This document shows positions 1 through 8,863 of a DNA stretch of 64,000 nt, in pieces. Location of the stretch: assembly GCA_020350825.1 (NCBI GenBank), contig CP070724.1, forward strand, positions 2,076,848 to 2,140,847, written 5' to 3'. A model generated the notes under the pieces. It was given only the letters and a program-made list of their open reading frames with translations. It did not search any database and was not told where the DNA came from. Each line of letters begins with the position of its first letter. Position 1 is the first letter of the stretch. The stretch is from Thermoplasmatales archaeon. GTDB lineage: Archaea; Thermoplasmatota; E2; DHVEG-1. The translations under genes and the position numbers were made by a program.

Positions 1-2
1 AA

Positions 3-2012
3 CAGGAACAAGCTAGAGGTATTACAATTAATACTGCATCTGCTTCCATGGTACACAATTTTGAAGATAACGAATATCTTGTTAATCTTTTAGATACACC
101 AGGTCACGTTGATTTCGGTGGCGACGTAACACGTGCTATGCGAGCAGTTGATGGATGTATAGTTGTGGTATGTGCTGTAGAAGGGGCAATGCCACAAACA
201 GAAACTGTCATTAGGCAGGCGATACGTGAGAATGTTAAACCAATTTTATTTATCAACAAGGTTGACAGATTGATTAATGAACTTCGAGTAACGCCAGAAG
301 AAATGCAACAACGTTTCGTCAAGATAATAAATAGATTTAATGAACTTCTTAAAAAACTAGTGCCAGAAGAGTTCAAAGGTAAATGGATTGTAAAGGTAGA
401 AGATGGCAGTGTAGCATTTGGTTCTGCGTACTATAACTGGGCAATTTCAGCACCATATATGACGAAGACAGGGCTGAGCTTTAAAGACATTTATGATTAT
501 TGTGATAAAGACGATCAAAAAACACTTGCAAAGAAAACACCAATCCATGAAGTTATACTCGATATGGTCATTGATCATCTTCCTTCTCCAAAAGAAGCAC
601 AGAATTATAGGATACCTATCATATGGAGAGGTGAGCAAGATAGCAATCTGGGCAAAAGCATGATTGATTGCAAGGAGAATGGGCCGTTAGCGGTAATGAT
701 TACAAAAATAATTTTAGATCCCCACGCAGGGGAAGTAGCAGTAGGGCGAGTATATAGTGGAAAGGTAACACGAGGACAAGAAGTTTACGTAGCTGGAATG
801 CCTAACATAAATCGTATACAACAAGTCAACGTTATGGTTGGAAGCGATAGGATACCTGTTGAGTATGTAAGTGCAGGAAATGTTGTTGCTGCTACAGGGA
901 TAAAAGATGCGATTGCTGGAAGTACTATTTCGGACGCCCCTGAAACAGAACCTTTTGAACGGATTGTTCATATTTCAGAGCCTGTGGTCACTGGTGCAGT
1001 TGAGGCTAAAAACACGAAAGATCTTCCAAAACTTGTTGAAGTTTTGAAATTGGTCTCTAAAGCAGATCCAAGTATACAAGTTCAAATCAATCAGGAAACC
1101 GGTGAAAACCTGATGTCTGGAATGGGAGAACTCCACCTTGAAATCACTGAATATAGGATAAAAAATGATTATGGAGTTGACATTGTATCCTCAGAGCCCA
1201 TTGTTGTATACAGAGAAACAGTTAGCAAAAAAAGTTCGAAAAAGTTCGAAGGAAAATCACCAAACAAACATAATCGATTCTACATAGAAGTTGAACCACT
1301 TCCTGGCAATATTGTAAAAGCCATTTATAACAATGAAATACCACAGAATGTAAAAAAGTATAAAAAAGAAGTTGCAAAAATACTCCAGGATCTTGGAATG
1401 GATAAAGTTGCTGCAAAGGGAGCCTTTGGTATGCAGGGTATGAATATCATAACAGATGTAACCAAAGGTATTCAGCATCTTTTTGAAACTAGAGAACTCA
1501 TCAAAGAAGCATTTGTAGAAGTAATGAAAAGTGGGCCAACTGCCTCTGAACCTTGTCAAGGAATATTGATAAAATTGGTCGACGCAAAGCTTCACGAGGA
1601 TGCAATTCATAGAGGGCCGGCGCAAGTTATTCCAGCTGTAAGAAACGCCATCTACGGCTCGATAACAATTTCTCAGCCAACAATACTTGAACCATTTCAG
1701 AAAGTTTTTATTAGCACACCGCAAGAACTCATGGGTGATGCATCAAGAGAGCTAAATCAGAGAAGAGCAGAAGTAAAAGATATGAAGACAGAAGAAGACA
1801 GTGTAAACATCGAGGCAAAAGCACCAGTTGCAGAAATGTTTGGATTTGCTTCCGCGATACGATCTGCAACAGGTGGACGCGTTTTATGGAACACTGAAAA
1901 CATGGGATTTGAACCTATGCCAAGACAACTTCAAGGAGAGGCAATAAAACAGATAAGAGAGAGAAAAGGTTTGAAACCAGAGCCTTATCCACCAGAATAT
2001 TACATGGATTAA
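3..2012 (+). CDS. fusA: Translation elongation factor 2 (EF-2), 5' end missing
   Basis: GTPase that drives ribosomal translocation. The reading frame is open from base 3, upstream of the first ATG at 48, and begins inside the switch-1 region (ARGITI), so about 60 N-terminal residues including the P-loop lie outside the window. Visible are the G3 motif DTPGHVDFGGDV, the G4 motif NKVD, and the domain-IV loop LHEDAIHRGPAQ, whose histidine is the site converted to diphthamide in archaea and eukaryotes. The C-terminus is intact (PEPYPPEYYMD then TAA). Length and domain order fit archaeal EF-2. No paralog or frameshift is seen. Confidence 0.97.
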   Translation, partial: QEQARGITINTASASMVHNFEDNEYLVNLLDTPGHVDFGGDVTRAMRAVDGCIVVVCAVEGAMPQTETVIRQAIRENVKPILFINKVDRLINELRVTPEEMQQRFVKIINRFNELLKKLVPEEFKGKWIVKVEDGSVAFGSAYYNWAISAPYMTKTGLSFKDIYDYCDKDDQKTLAKKTPIHEVILDMVIDHLPSPKEAQNYRIPIIWRGEQDSNLGKSMIDCKENGPLAVMITKIILDPHAGEVAVGRVYSGKVTRGQEVYVAGMPNINRIQQVNVMVGSDRIPVEYVSAGNVVAATGIKDAIAGSTISDAPETEPFERIVHISEPVVTGAVEAKNTKDLPKLVEVLKLVSKADPSIQVQINQETGENLMSGMGELHLEITEYRIKNDYGVDIVSSEPIVVYRETVSKKSSKKFEGKSPNKHNRFYIEVEPLPGNIVKAIYNNEIPQNVKKYKKEVAKILQDLGMDKVAAKGAFGMQGMNIITDVTKGIQHLFETRELIKEAFVEVMKSGPTASEPCQGILIKLVDAKLHEDAIHRGPAQVIPAVRNAIYGSITISQPTILEPFQKVFISTPQELMGDASRELNQRRAEVKDMKTEEDSVNIEAKAPVAEMFGFASAIRSATGGRVLWNTENMGFEPMPRQLQGEAIKQIRERKGLKPEPYPPEYYMD

Positions 2013-2064
2013 ACTCAATAAAAATTTAAAAATCATTATATAGGAAACCTAGTTACTCTCCTAG

Positions 2065-2430
2065 GTGGCAACGATGAAGAGAGGAAACATCCCAATTAAT
2101 CAGAATTTTGAACTAGAATATCGATATTATGATAAAGATGTTAACTACAAGTATTTCAACAGAAAATTTGAGATCTATCTTTTGGAAAAGAAAGGTTTGA
2201 AGAAAAATTACATTTTACACATGGATAACTGTGACATAAGTCCTGGAAAATGGTCTCCACATGTTCATAAAGTACCAAATGTGAACAAGAAATTGTATTT
2301 TGGAGTTTCAACTCTCAATTGGAACGATATAAAAAATAATTTTTTAGATTGTATAATAGGAGAAATTGGAGAAAAACATAAAGAAGGTGCAAAAAAAGCT
2401 GTTGGGAAACTCCTTTCTCCAAAACTGTAA
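2065..2430 (+). CDS. Uncharacterised protein, about 120 residues
   Basis: I do not recognise this family. It is a soluble, lysine- and asparagine-rich protein with no signal peptide or membrane segment. Its centre holds a histidine-rich stretch (GKWSPHVHKVP) followed by a region that looks helical near the C-terminus. It starts with GTG at 2065, or ATG at 2074, about 50 nt after the EF-2 stop. An AT-rich TATA-like stretch (about 2023-2042) lies just upstream, so it probably has its own promoter. A short inverted repeat (CCTAG at 2048-2052 and CTAGG at 2061-2065) sits immediately before the start and could affect initiation. It converges on mcm. Confidence 0.7.
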   Translation: MATMKRGNIPINQNFELEYRYYDKDVNYKYFNRKFEIYLLEKKGLKKNYILHMDNCDISPGKWSPHVHKVPNVNKKLYFGVSTLNWNDIKNNFLDCIIGEIGEKHKEGAKKAVGKLLSPKL

Positions 2431-2480
2431 AAGGTAGAGTGTTTTAAGTGTGACTTTTCAGATATTTCTATTTTTGGTTA

Positions 2481-4577
2481 TTACTCTGCAAGTCTATATT
2501 TACCATGAATCGGCTCATAAATTTGTCCATTGCGATTTAATCTGTCTAAAGCACTTTCCACTTTACTAGATTCTATGCCTTGTATCTCTGCTTCACTAAC
2601 TATATCACTTCTAGCTGCATTGCCATCACTTGATTCATCACAAATTCTTTTTATGACATCTATTATCACACGCATGCGCTCGTGTTGGCTATGGCTTATC
2701 CCAGTTGCAATAATATCTATATCAAATTTACCAGTCTCCCGATCCATACCCACTCTTCTAAGATACTGATCGATAATAGAAATTGCTCTTTTCGCATCTT
2801 CGACAGTAACCTCCTCACTTAACCTTACACGTGCACTTGCCTCTGCTAATCGGACGAAAGCTTCTAACTGCCGTGGAGTGAAAGGTACAGAATCTTCTGA
2901 GGAGCTTCTGAAATCCACGTAATAGTTTTTCAACACTTCTGATGCATCATCGTTCATAACTGGGAAAACGTTTCTCTTTGCATATGCCACGTATTTACGG
3001 ATGAATTCAGGAGTGAATATTGGCATAACGTTTTCCATTAAACCATCTTGTTCTTCTTTGGTGTGTTCTGACTTCCTTGACCTCAATATATTCTCACTGA
3101 CTTCTCCTGCTTTATGAGTACGTAGAATATGTGCTGCAAGAGCGGTATCAGTTTCTCTATTTGGTTTGTCAAGAATGGAAAAAATAAGATCAAAACGTGA
3201 AAGCAATGCAGGTGGCATATTAATCTGTTCGTGCATAGGGATGAATTCGTCAAACCGACCAAGTTTTGGATTTGCAGCAGCAAGCAGTGCACACCGTGCT
3301 TTTAATGTTGCATTTATACCCGCTTTTGCAACAGAAATCTCCTGCTGCTCCATTGCCTGATGCATTGAACTTCTGTCAGTCTCCTCCATCTTATCTATTT
3401 CATCAATACATGCAATGCCCATATCAGCTAAAACTAGTGCTCCTGCTTCCAATGTCCATTGCCCTTCACCAAATTCATCCCTCACTGCCGCAGCTGTAAG
3501 ACCTGCCGCTGACGATGCTTTCCCAGAAGCATATATACTCCTTGGGGCTAGCTTAGACATATATGAAAGCATCTGTGATTTTGCAGTGCCAGGATCACCA
3601 ACAAGTAATATATGGATGTCTCCTCTAATATAGGTACCATCTGGCATTTTCTTTGATAAACCACTAAATAATACTAAGACCAATGCCTCTTTTTCTATGT
3701 TCATACCATAGATAGTTGGGGCTATACTCTGTCTCATTTTGTTATAAATATCAGGATCTTTACTTATTTTTATAATCTCTTCTTCATCTTCTGGTGTAAC
3801 CTCTACTTCTTCGAATGCAAGCTCTTGTCGTTCAGTACTATAAGCATCCACGACTTTATTAAACGACGTCAGTCGAAGAGGTCCTCTTCGTCTCTGCTGA
3901 GAATGAAGAATGCCATTAACAATGACTCTATCCCCAGGCGCAAGCATTCCAACAAGATCATCCTCAATATAAGCACTTATTCTTTCTGGTTGAGCACCAC
4001 CTCTGAGACCTTCGGGATTTTCTTGGATTTCTATTTTTTGAGAATCAATAAATGTAGAAAGATTCATTAGAAGCTTAAACGAGGATATCCGTCCACAGCC
4101 TCCTTGATCCTCATAACACTCTGAGGGTTCTTTTAAAATATCTTCTTCCTGCTCAATTTTAATAATTGCTCCACACTTTTGACATTGGAATGCTGCGACC
4201 TGAAGCTTAGGACGTACCTCGGTAACTTTTTTCACCAAACCTTCAATCGCAGTATATTTTCCTAAATGGTTTGCCCGAATCTTTCTAATAAGTATTTTCT
4301 GTGTATCAGGGAGATTATCAACTCTAAAATGAAGCTGTAATTTATGTTCAGCGGCAACATCAATATTTTTGAGGGCCTCTTCAGCATTAAAGAGGGCTTT
4401 GTATGGCTGATTAATGAGTGTTTCTGTCAATTTTGGATCCGCTTTATCGATATCCCAATAGTCTACAATCAAACTACGATTTTCAGGATATTCTAAGGCT
4501 ATAGTCTCAATTTCAGATTTACAATTTTCTTCAAAAAAACTCTGCCATGATGATACTAAACTCTCATCCTTCAACAA
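2481..4577 (-). CDS. mcm: Replicative DNA helicase MCM
   Basis: Hexameric 3'-5' helicase that unwinds DNA at the archaeal replication fork. The 698-residue length is normal and no intein is present. The N-terminal half carries a four-cysteine zinc site (C132, C135, C154, C161) and OB-fold sequence. The AAA+ core shows Walker A GDPGTAKS (about 327-334), Walker B CIDEID (390-395) and the arginine-finger region LLSRFD (about 459-463). A winged-helix-like C-terminus follows (residues about 620-698). The start is TTG at 4577, preceded by a strong TATA-like stretch at 4613-4629, so mcm probably has its own promoter just beyond the SRP RNA. It is the last member of a replication block with polD2 and polD1. 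Confidence 0.97.
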   Translation of the reverse strand: MLKDESLVSSWQSFFEENCKSEIETIALEYPENRSLIVDYWDIDKADPKLTETLINQPYKALFNAEEALKNIDVAAEHKLQLHFRVDNLPDTQKILIRKIRANHLGKYTAIEGLVKKVTEVRPKLQVAAFQCQKCGAIIKIEQEEDILKEPSECYEDQGGCGRISSFKLLMNLSTFIDSQKIEIQENPEGLRGGAQPERISAYIEDDLVGMLAPGDRVIVNGILHSQQRRRGPLRLTSFNKVVDAYSTERQELAFEEVEVTPEDEEEIIKISKDPDIYNKMRQSIAPTIYGMNIEKEALVLVLFSGLSKKMPDGTYIRGDIHILLVGDPGTAKSQMLSYMSKLAPRSIYASGKASSAAGLTAAAVRDEFGEGQWTLEAGALVLADMGIACIDEIDKMEETDRSSMHQAMEQQEISVAKAGINATLKARCALLAAANPKLGRFDEFIPMHEQINMPPALLSRFDLIFSILDKPNRETDTALAAHILRTHKAGEVSENILRSRKSEHTKEEQDGLMENVMPIFTPEFIRKYVAYAKRNVFPVMNDDASEVLKNYYVDFRSSSEDSVPFTPRQLEAFVRLAEASARVRLSEEVTVEDAKRAISIIDQYLRRVGMDRETGKFDIDIIATGISHSQHERMRVIIDVIKRICDESSDGNAARSDIVSEAEIQGIESSKVESALDRLNRNGQIYEPIHGKYRLAE

Positions 4578-4612
4578 CCGTACCGTATGAATTCCCCCTT
4601 CTTTGGTAAATG

Positions 4613-4629
4613 TATATTATATTTATATT
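4613..4629 (-). promoter_or_regulatory. Putative TATA box of mcm
   Basis: On the minus strand this reads as an alternating A/T run (TATAAATATAATATA). It lies 36-50 nt before the mcm TTG start and directly after the 3' end of the SRP RNA. Spacing predicts a transcript start around 4585, giving a very short leader. The same T-rich run on the other side may also terminate the SRP RNA. Confidence 0.5.
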
Positions 4630-4631
4630 TT

Positions 4632-4957
4632 AGCGGGTGTAGAAACTCCGCAAGTGGGTGCACGTTTCATACTAATGACTACCCGTTTGCATCCTCAACC
4701 CCGTTAACCCTTTGAGCATCAGCAGTTTGTGGTAAGGCTGCTCACTTCCGTGCCTCACCCGATTTCCACAGCAAAGATGTACATATGACCCTCCGATCGT
4801 ATGCAGTCATCACCTCTGATCCCAAAGGACAAGGTTTCATCGTCAACAAATGGATCAATAGATGATCGTTACACCGCCTATTGAATTCGACTCCAGCTTA
4901 TCGGCGATTTCTGGTAACAGGGAACGCCTAACTCCCCAGTCTATTCTACACCTATCG
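4632..4957 (-). ncRNA. ffs: Archaeal 7S (SRP) RNA
   Basis: RNA scaffold of the signal recognition particle. The two ends pair to form helix 1, which archaeal SRP RNAs have (GGTGTAGAA on the RNA, from 4952-4944, with TTCTACACC from 4644-4636, extended by GCG/CGC). The 5' domain carries GGGGAGTTAGGCGTTCCC and CAGAAATCGCCGATAAGCTG, which match the archaeal Alu-domain consensus as I know it. Plus-strand 4731-4759 encodes helix 8: a GGTGAGGC/GCCTTACC stem enclosing the symmetric loop and a GGAA tetraloop (CACGGAAGTGAGCA), the SRP54-binding site. Length near 325 nt is typical. The 5' end is uncertain by about 15 nt; a TTTAAATA element at about 4993-5001 lies inside the upstream ORF and may be its promoter. 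Confidence 0.92.
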
Positions 4958-4962
4958 CCATT

Positions 4963-5244
4963 TTACCATGATCTACGAATGATTATCCTCTGATATTTAA
5001 ACAATTGGAAGAATATGTATGTTAGACATATAGCCAGGAATGCTATATCACGAGCTATAAAAAGCCATGCTTGTGATAACTGATCGCCGCCATATGAATG
5101 CGATGCAAATTTACCAGCAGTGTATGAATCTAGGATAAGTAAGTAGATAGATATAGCAATTATTATGAAAACTACTATGTTTATATAGAATGACCATTTG
5201 TTCCATGTTTTTTTATCTATTTGATGAATTTGAGTTTCTGTCAT
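4963..5244 (-). CDS. Small membrane protein with two transmembrane helices
   Basis: I do not recognise the family. The 93-residue product has a polar N-terminus (MTETQIHQIDKKTWNKW), a first hydrophobic helix at about 21-41, an extracytoplasmic-looking loop (GKFASHSYGGDQ), a second helix at about 60-80, and a basic tail (YQRIIIRRSW) that would stay inside. It follows polD2 by about 60 nt on the same strand, and its stop lies only about 5 nt before the SRP RNA. Cotranscription with the polymerase genes is possible, but a functional link is unproven. Confidence 0.65.
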   Translation of the reverse strand: MTETQIHQIDKKTWNKWSFYINIVVFIIIAISIYLLILDSYTAGKFASHSYGGDQLSQAWLFIARDIAFLAICLTYIFFQLFKYQRIIIRRSW

Positions 5245-5306
5245 AAAATCATCTTGAATAAATGCATTATGAAATTGATATATGAACGTTGTGCTTAAAA
5301 TTGATT

Positions 5307-8300
5307 TCAGAAAAAATCAACAATTTTTTTCTGAATGATCTTATCGCTCTCAAATAAAGAATCTATGGATTTTTCAACCAGCGTTATTCGCTGACGTGCA
5401 TAGATAGGGAGATTGTATTCTTTAGCAATTTTTTTTGAAATATCTAGATATTTTTTTACCGACATTTCATGAACAGTAAGTGTTAATTTTCCACCACACT
5501 TTATACACGAGCCTAAAAGAGGAATTCTCCTATACGTTGTATTACATAGGGGGCAACGAACTGATTGCTTACTAAATGCCCTTAGATTACCCAGTACATC
5601 TGGTAGAAAGTGTCTTTCTATTACTTTATAAGCAACATCAGCTTCATCTACTGCACGTATCTTCGCCGCTAGGCTTAGTTGCACATTCATTTTATCCATC
5701 ATACTTTTCAACGTCTTATAGAGAGATTCCTTTGGTCCAACAGATATATCATCGGTGTCGTGAGTAAAACCCCACTGTTCGTACTGTAAATCAGTACCTA
5801 TTTTGGCGGAAACAAGACCCATGATTGGTTCTAAATTTTTTGAATGTTCATGTTTTAATGTGGCCTCATAGAAATCAAGAGGATAACGTGCAATAGTATC
5901 GATATTATGTGCCTCTTTATCTATTTCCGCAGGATCGATACGAGTAGTAAGAATAAGAGGCAAGTCCATTCTACCCCCTCTCTTATCTGGAATATATGAA
6001 TGGGAGAAGTTCAAAAGTGCATCCATAAGTAGCATTAATCCATCTTCATCACCATCCGCGTTCCTTCTTTTTACTGCATGGAAAAACGGATGTGCATAAC
6101 AAACTTGAGTATCGGTAAATCCTATTATTCTTGCAAGTGCTCCAGCAGATGTATGTGGTGCCAAACCTACCGTCAAATGTCCAGTTAAATTCTGTAATTT
6201 TCTAATTTTATAAAAACGATCAAATCGGTAAAATTTTGAAAGAAGATCATCTACAAATTTTGAAACTTGTACAAAATATTCTGCACAGGATTTTGAAATT
6301 ATTATATCTTGAACTTTCAATTCACAAATTTGATCATCGTATGCTAGGTCATTATCAAGATAATCTTTTGTATACCCCAATTCCTTTAATCTTTCCAAAG
6401 AAGTTCCCAGTTCCTTTGGTTTGAAATGCGTAAGGGGTGCATCTGTCATATCAAAACGCGTAGTACCATCTTTGAAAACATGTACATTGTGCTTTGCTCT
6501 CAGAATCCCTTTTTCTAAGGGTTCTGGAGTTTTATGTTTTGAAATAGTGCCTATAACACCTTTAATTGTCTCTGGAAGAATACGTTCTTTTATGTTATCT
6601 TTTACAAGACGCAGTTCTTCTGAAATATCAATTGTATAGGTTTCTATTCTACCTTCAATAGCTTTGGTATGGGCACCACAGATGCAAAAGAGTTTATAGG
6701 TTGTTTTATTACATTTGGGGCATTTTCTCTTTCCCGCTTCGATTTCTATCTTTTTCTTCTCAGCAGCAGTTCTAAACAAACGCTGGTTTCCACCATAATT
6801 TCCTAATGGAAATAAGACGTGTGGTGGAGGTTTCATTTTTCTGGGTGCGGCTTTCTCAGGTCGCCCCATACGTGTTCCAATGCGAAACAATGCACGAGCT
6901 CTAATTGCTACTCCAGAAAGTTTAGAAGTCAAAGAAATTGTATCTTCTCCATCTATACGTGATTCATATCTGTTTGTTTTAACGATGTTTCCATTTTTGA
7001 TATCTAAACCGCAACATCTAATCACAGGATAGGAATATTTATCCAAAATAAGGTCCCCTTCTCTTTGTTTATGACATGCACCAAGTTCTATCAAAATATT
7101 CTTTATCTCTGAATCTTGGGGAAGAATAAGTTTCAAATCCTTATTCAAAATAATCTTTCCATATTCTTTAACGTATCTAGATAATTTAATAAGATCGTCT
7201 TTATCTATATCATGCCAAAAGAGGTTGAAATTAGGGTGTAGCGGTACAGAGTATCTTTCTGACAATTCAAAAGCCTCTTCGTAAGATGGGTTTTGTAAAT
7301 CAATTTCCCTCCCAAAATCTTCGTTGATTTTTTTCTGAAGATTTATATCCGCTTCTTTAATTCCAGCAAATGTATGTTCATAAGGTAAGCAACTAACTGA
7401 TTTTTGAAGATCTTGGACCCACCATTCATATACATAGGAGGAATCGGGAAGTATGGCATTATTTTCAATGAATTCTCCAAATGGAATAAGAATCTCACCA
7501 AGATCAATTATTTTTTTTACATCTTTCCTAACATTTTCTACATTATTGATTTGAATTAAATCTCCATTTTTTAACAATACAATAGGACCTTCTATTTGAT
7601 CACATGGCGTGCCTATTGTCCCTTTACCTGGGCGTTCGGTTTTCATTTGTGTTCCAACAGTTATAAAACCATCAAGTAGATACATAGCAGCTGGATTAAT
7701 TGCAGTAGATGCTAGTCCTGCAGTTCGAGCTCTGCCATATCGCAATCGAAATCCACCCTTTTTAGATGGATGAGAAAAAACCGGCCTTCCTGCTATTACC
7801 TCACCGATATATTTGGATGAGGGAGCGATTATCGGAATTTTATCCTTCTCCTTATTTTCCTCATCCCCCTTATTTATAAAAATATCAAGAAACTCCCATC
7901 CTGTAAGTTTCAGTTTTTTTACGTGTTTGAAAATTTTAGGTGCTTTTAAACAGAGTCCTTCTGCTATAACTAGACAAGCACCACCTCTCAAACGATTTGT
8001 TCCAACCCTGGGTAAATCTCTATATCCAGTGACTTCTACATCTTCTGTTCCTTCGCCATTGATACATATAGGGCAATTCTTCGCCACTAGATCAATTTCA
8101 TCAACTGAAGGCAAATATTGTAGATGTTGAGCTCTTTTATATAAGGGAATTTCTTCTTTATAGCGCTCTATCTCTCCAGATGTAGGTATATATCTCTCGA
8201 TTTTTAATTCTCTTCTAACAATATCAGCGATAAGAACGCTCATAGCCTGTCCAGTACCGCCTGCACTTCTTATAGGACCCGAGAAATAAAGATCCACATA

Positions 8301-8732
8301 ATTTGTACTATCTTTGTTTTTTCCTAATTTTACTTCAGCTATGCCTTCTAGAGGCGCAACTAAAACACCCTCAGTGAGTATGGCAAGCCCTGTTCTTATG
8401 GCTTGATTTAGGGCATCTTCAACTTTTTTAAATTTGTATGTTTTTCCATTAACAATTTGTTTAGCAATTTCTAAAGATACGAGTTCGCGATCCCCAATCT
8501 TTTTGGTGGCCTGACGAATTTTTGGAGCTATTCCTTTTGGTCCTACAAGTTGCTCAACTCGTGCAGCCAAATCTAGGGCTTGTGGTATTTCAACGGTAAA
8601 TTCAGGATCAAAACCTTTCTTCCTTGCATTCTTTGCGATGTCATAACATCGATCTATTTCCTTTTGCAATTGGCTGAAATATTCACGCATGATTGAACTA
8701 ACTGCAATATTTTTAGATAAATCCCCATCCAT
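5307..8732 (-). CDS. polC: DNA polymerase D large (catalytic) subunit DP2
   Basis: Catalytic subunit of the archaeal replicative D-family polymerase; its active site is related to double-psi beta-barrel RNA polymerases. The 1141-residue length is that of an intein-free DP2. The metal-binding loop NADGDEDG is at about 891-898. Cysteine pairs CPKC and CICG form a central zinc site, and CPLC (about 1060-1063) with CIKC (1076-1079) form a C-terminal one. The last eight residues, QKKIVDFF, match a PCNA-interacting (PIP) box, expected at the DP2 C-terminus. It lies 131 nt after polD1 on the same strand, so the two subunits are probably coordinated. Confidence 0.98.
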   Translation of the reverse strand: MDGDLSKNIAVSSIMREYFSQLQKEIDRCYDIAKNARKKGFDPEFTVEIPQALDLAARVEQLVGPKGIAPKIRQATKKIGDRELVSLEIAKQIVNGKTYKFKKVEDALNQAIRTGLAILTEGVLVAPLEGIAEVKLGKNKDSTNYVDLYFSGPIRSAGGTGQAMSVLIADIVRRELKIERYIPTSGEIERYKEEIPLYKRAQHLQYLPSVDEIDLVAKNCPICINGEGTEDVEVTGYRDLPRVGTNRLRGGACLVIAEGLCLKAPKIFKHVKKLKLTGWEFLDIFINKGDEENKEKDKIPIIAPSSKYIGEVIAGRPVFSHPSKKGGFRLRYGRARTAGLASTAINPAAMYLLDGFITVGTQMKTERPGKGTIGTPCDQIEGPIVLLKNGDLIQINNVENVRKDVKKIIDLGEILIPFGEFIENNAILPDSSYVYEWWVQDLQKSVSCLPYEHTFAGIKEADINLQKKINEDFGREIDLQNPSYEEAFELSERYSVPLHPNFNLFWHDIDKDDLIKLSRYVKEYGKIILNKDLKLILPQDSEIKNILIELGACHKQREGDLILDKYSYPVIRCCGLDIKNGNIVKTNRYESRIDGEDTISLTSKLSGVAIRARALFRIGTRMGRPEKAAPRKMKPPPHVLFPLGNYGGNQRLFRTAAEKKKIEIEAGKRKCPKCNKTTYKLFCICGAHTKAIEGRIETYTIDISEELRLVKDNIKERILPETIKGVIGTISKHKTPEPLEKGILRAKHNVHVFKDGTTRFDMTDAPLTHFKPKELGTSLERLKELGYTKDYLDNDLAYDDQICELKVQDIIISKSCAEYFVQVSKFVDDLLSKFYRFDRFYKIRKLQNLTGHLTVGLAPHTSAGALARIIGFTDTQVCYAHPFFHAVKRRNADGDEDGLMLLMDALLNFSHSYIPDKRGGRMDLPLILTTRIDPAEIDKEAHNIDTIARYPLDFYEATLKHEHSKNLEPIMGLVSAKIGTDLQYEQWGFTHDTDDISVGPKESLYKTLKSMMDKMNVQLSLAAKIRAVDEADVAYKVIERHFLPDVLGNLRAFSKQSVRCPLCNTTYRRIPLLGSCIKCGGKLTLTVHEMSVKKYLDISKKIAKEYNLPIYARQRITLVEKSIDSLFESDKIIQKKIVDFF

Positions 8733-8863
8733 GTTTTCTCGCTCTAAAAATTAACGATTATAAATGCATAAAACGTGTTTAAAGTTTTGTATTGTCGTAG
8801 AAGTTCCATAAGAAATAAAGGGGTTATTTTATAATTTTTAACATTTAGAAATCATAAATTTTT

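Noticed and set aside
1257-1724. 155-codon minus-strand frame
   Set aside because: It lies wholly inside the EF-2 gene in another frame and its translation (rich in Cys, Tyr, Phe) looks like a shadow of coding sequence.
2048-2065. Inverted repeat CCTAG/CTAGG as a regulatory operator
   Set aside because: Only five base pairs per arm next to a single unknown gene; too short to claim as a binding site.
7813-8130. 105-codon plus-strand frame opposite polD2
   Set aside because: It overlaps conserved DP2 coding sequence and has no upstream promoter or ribosome site of note.
5307-8732. Intein in polD2
   Set aside because: DP2 genes often carry inteins, but the 1141-residue length and uninterrupted NADGDEDG region show none here.
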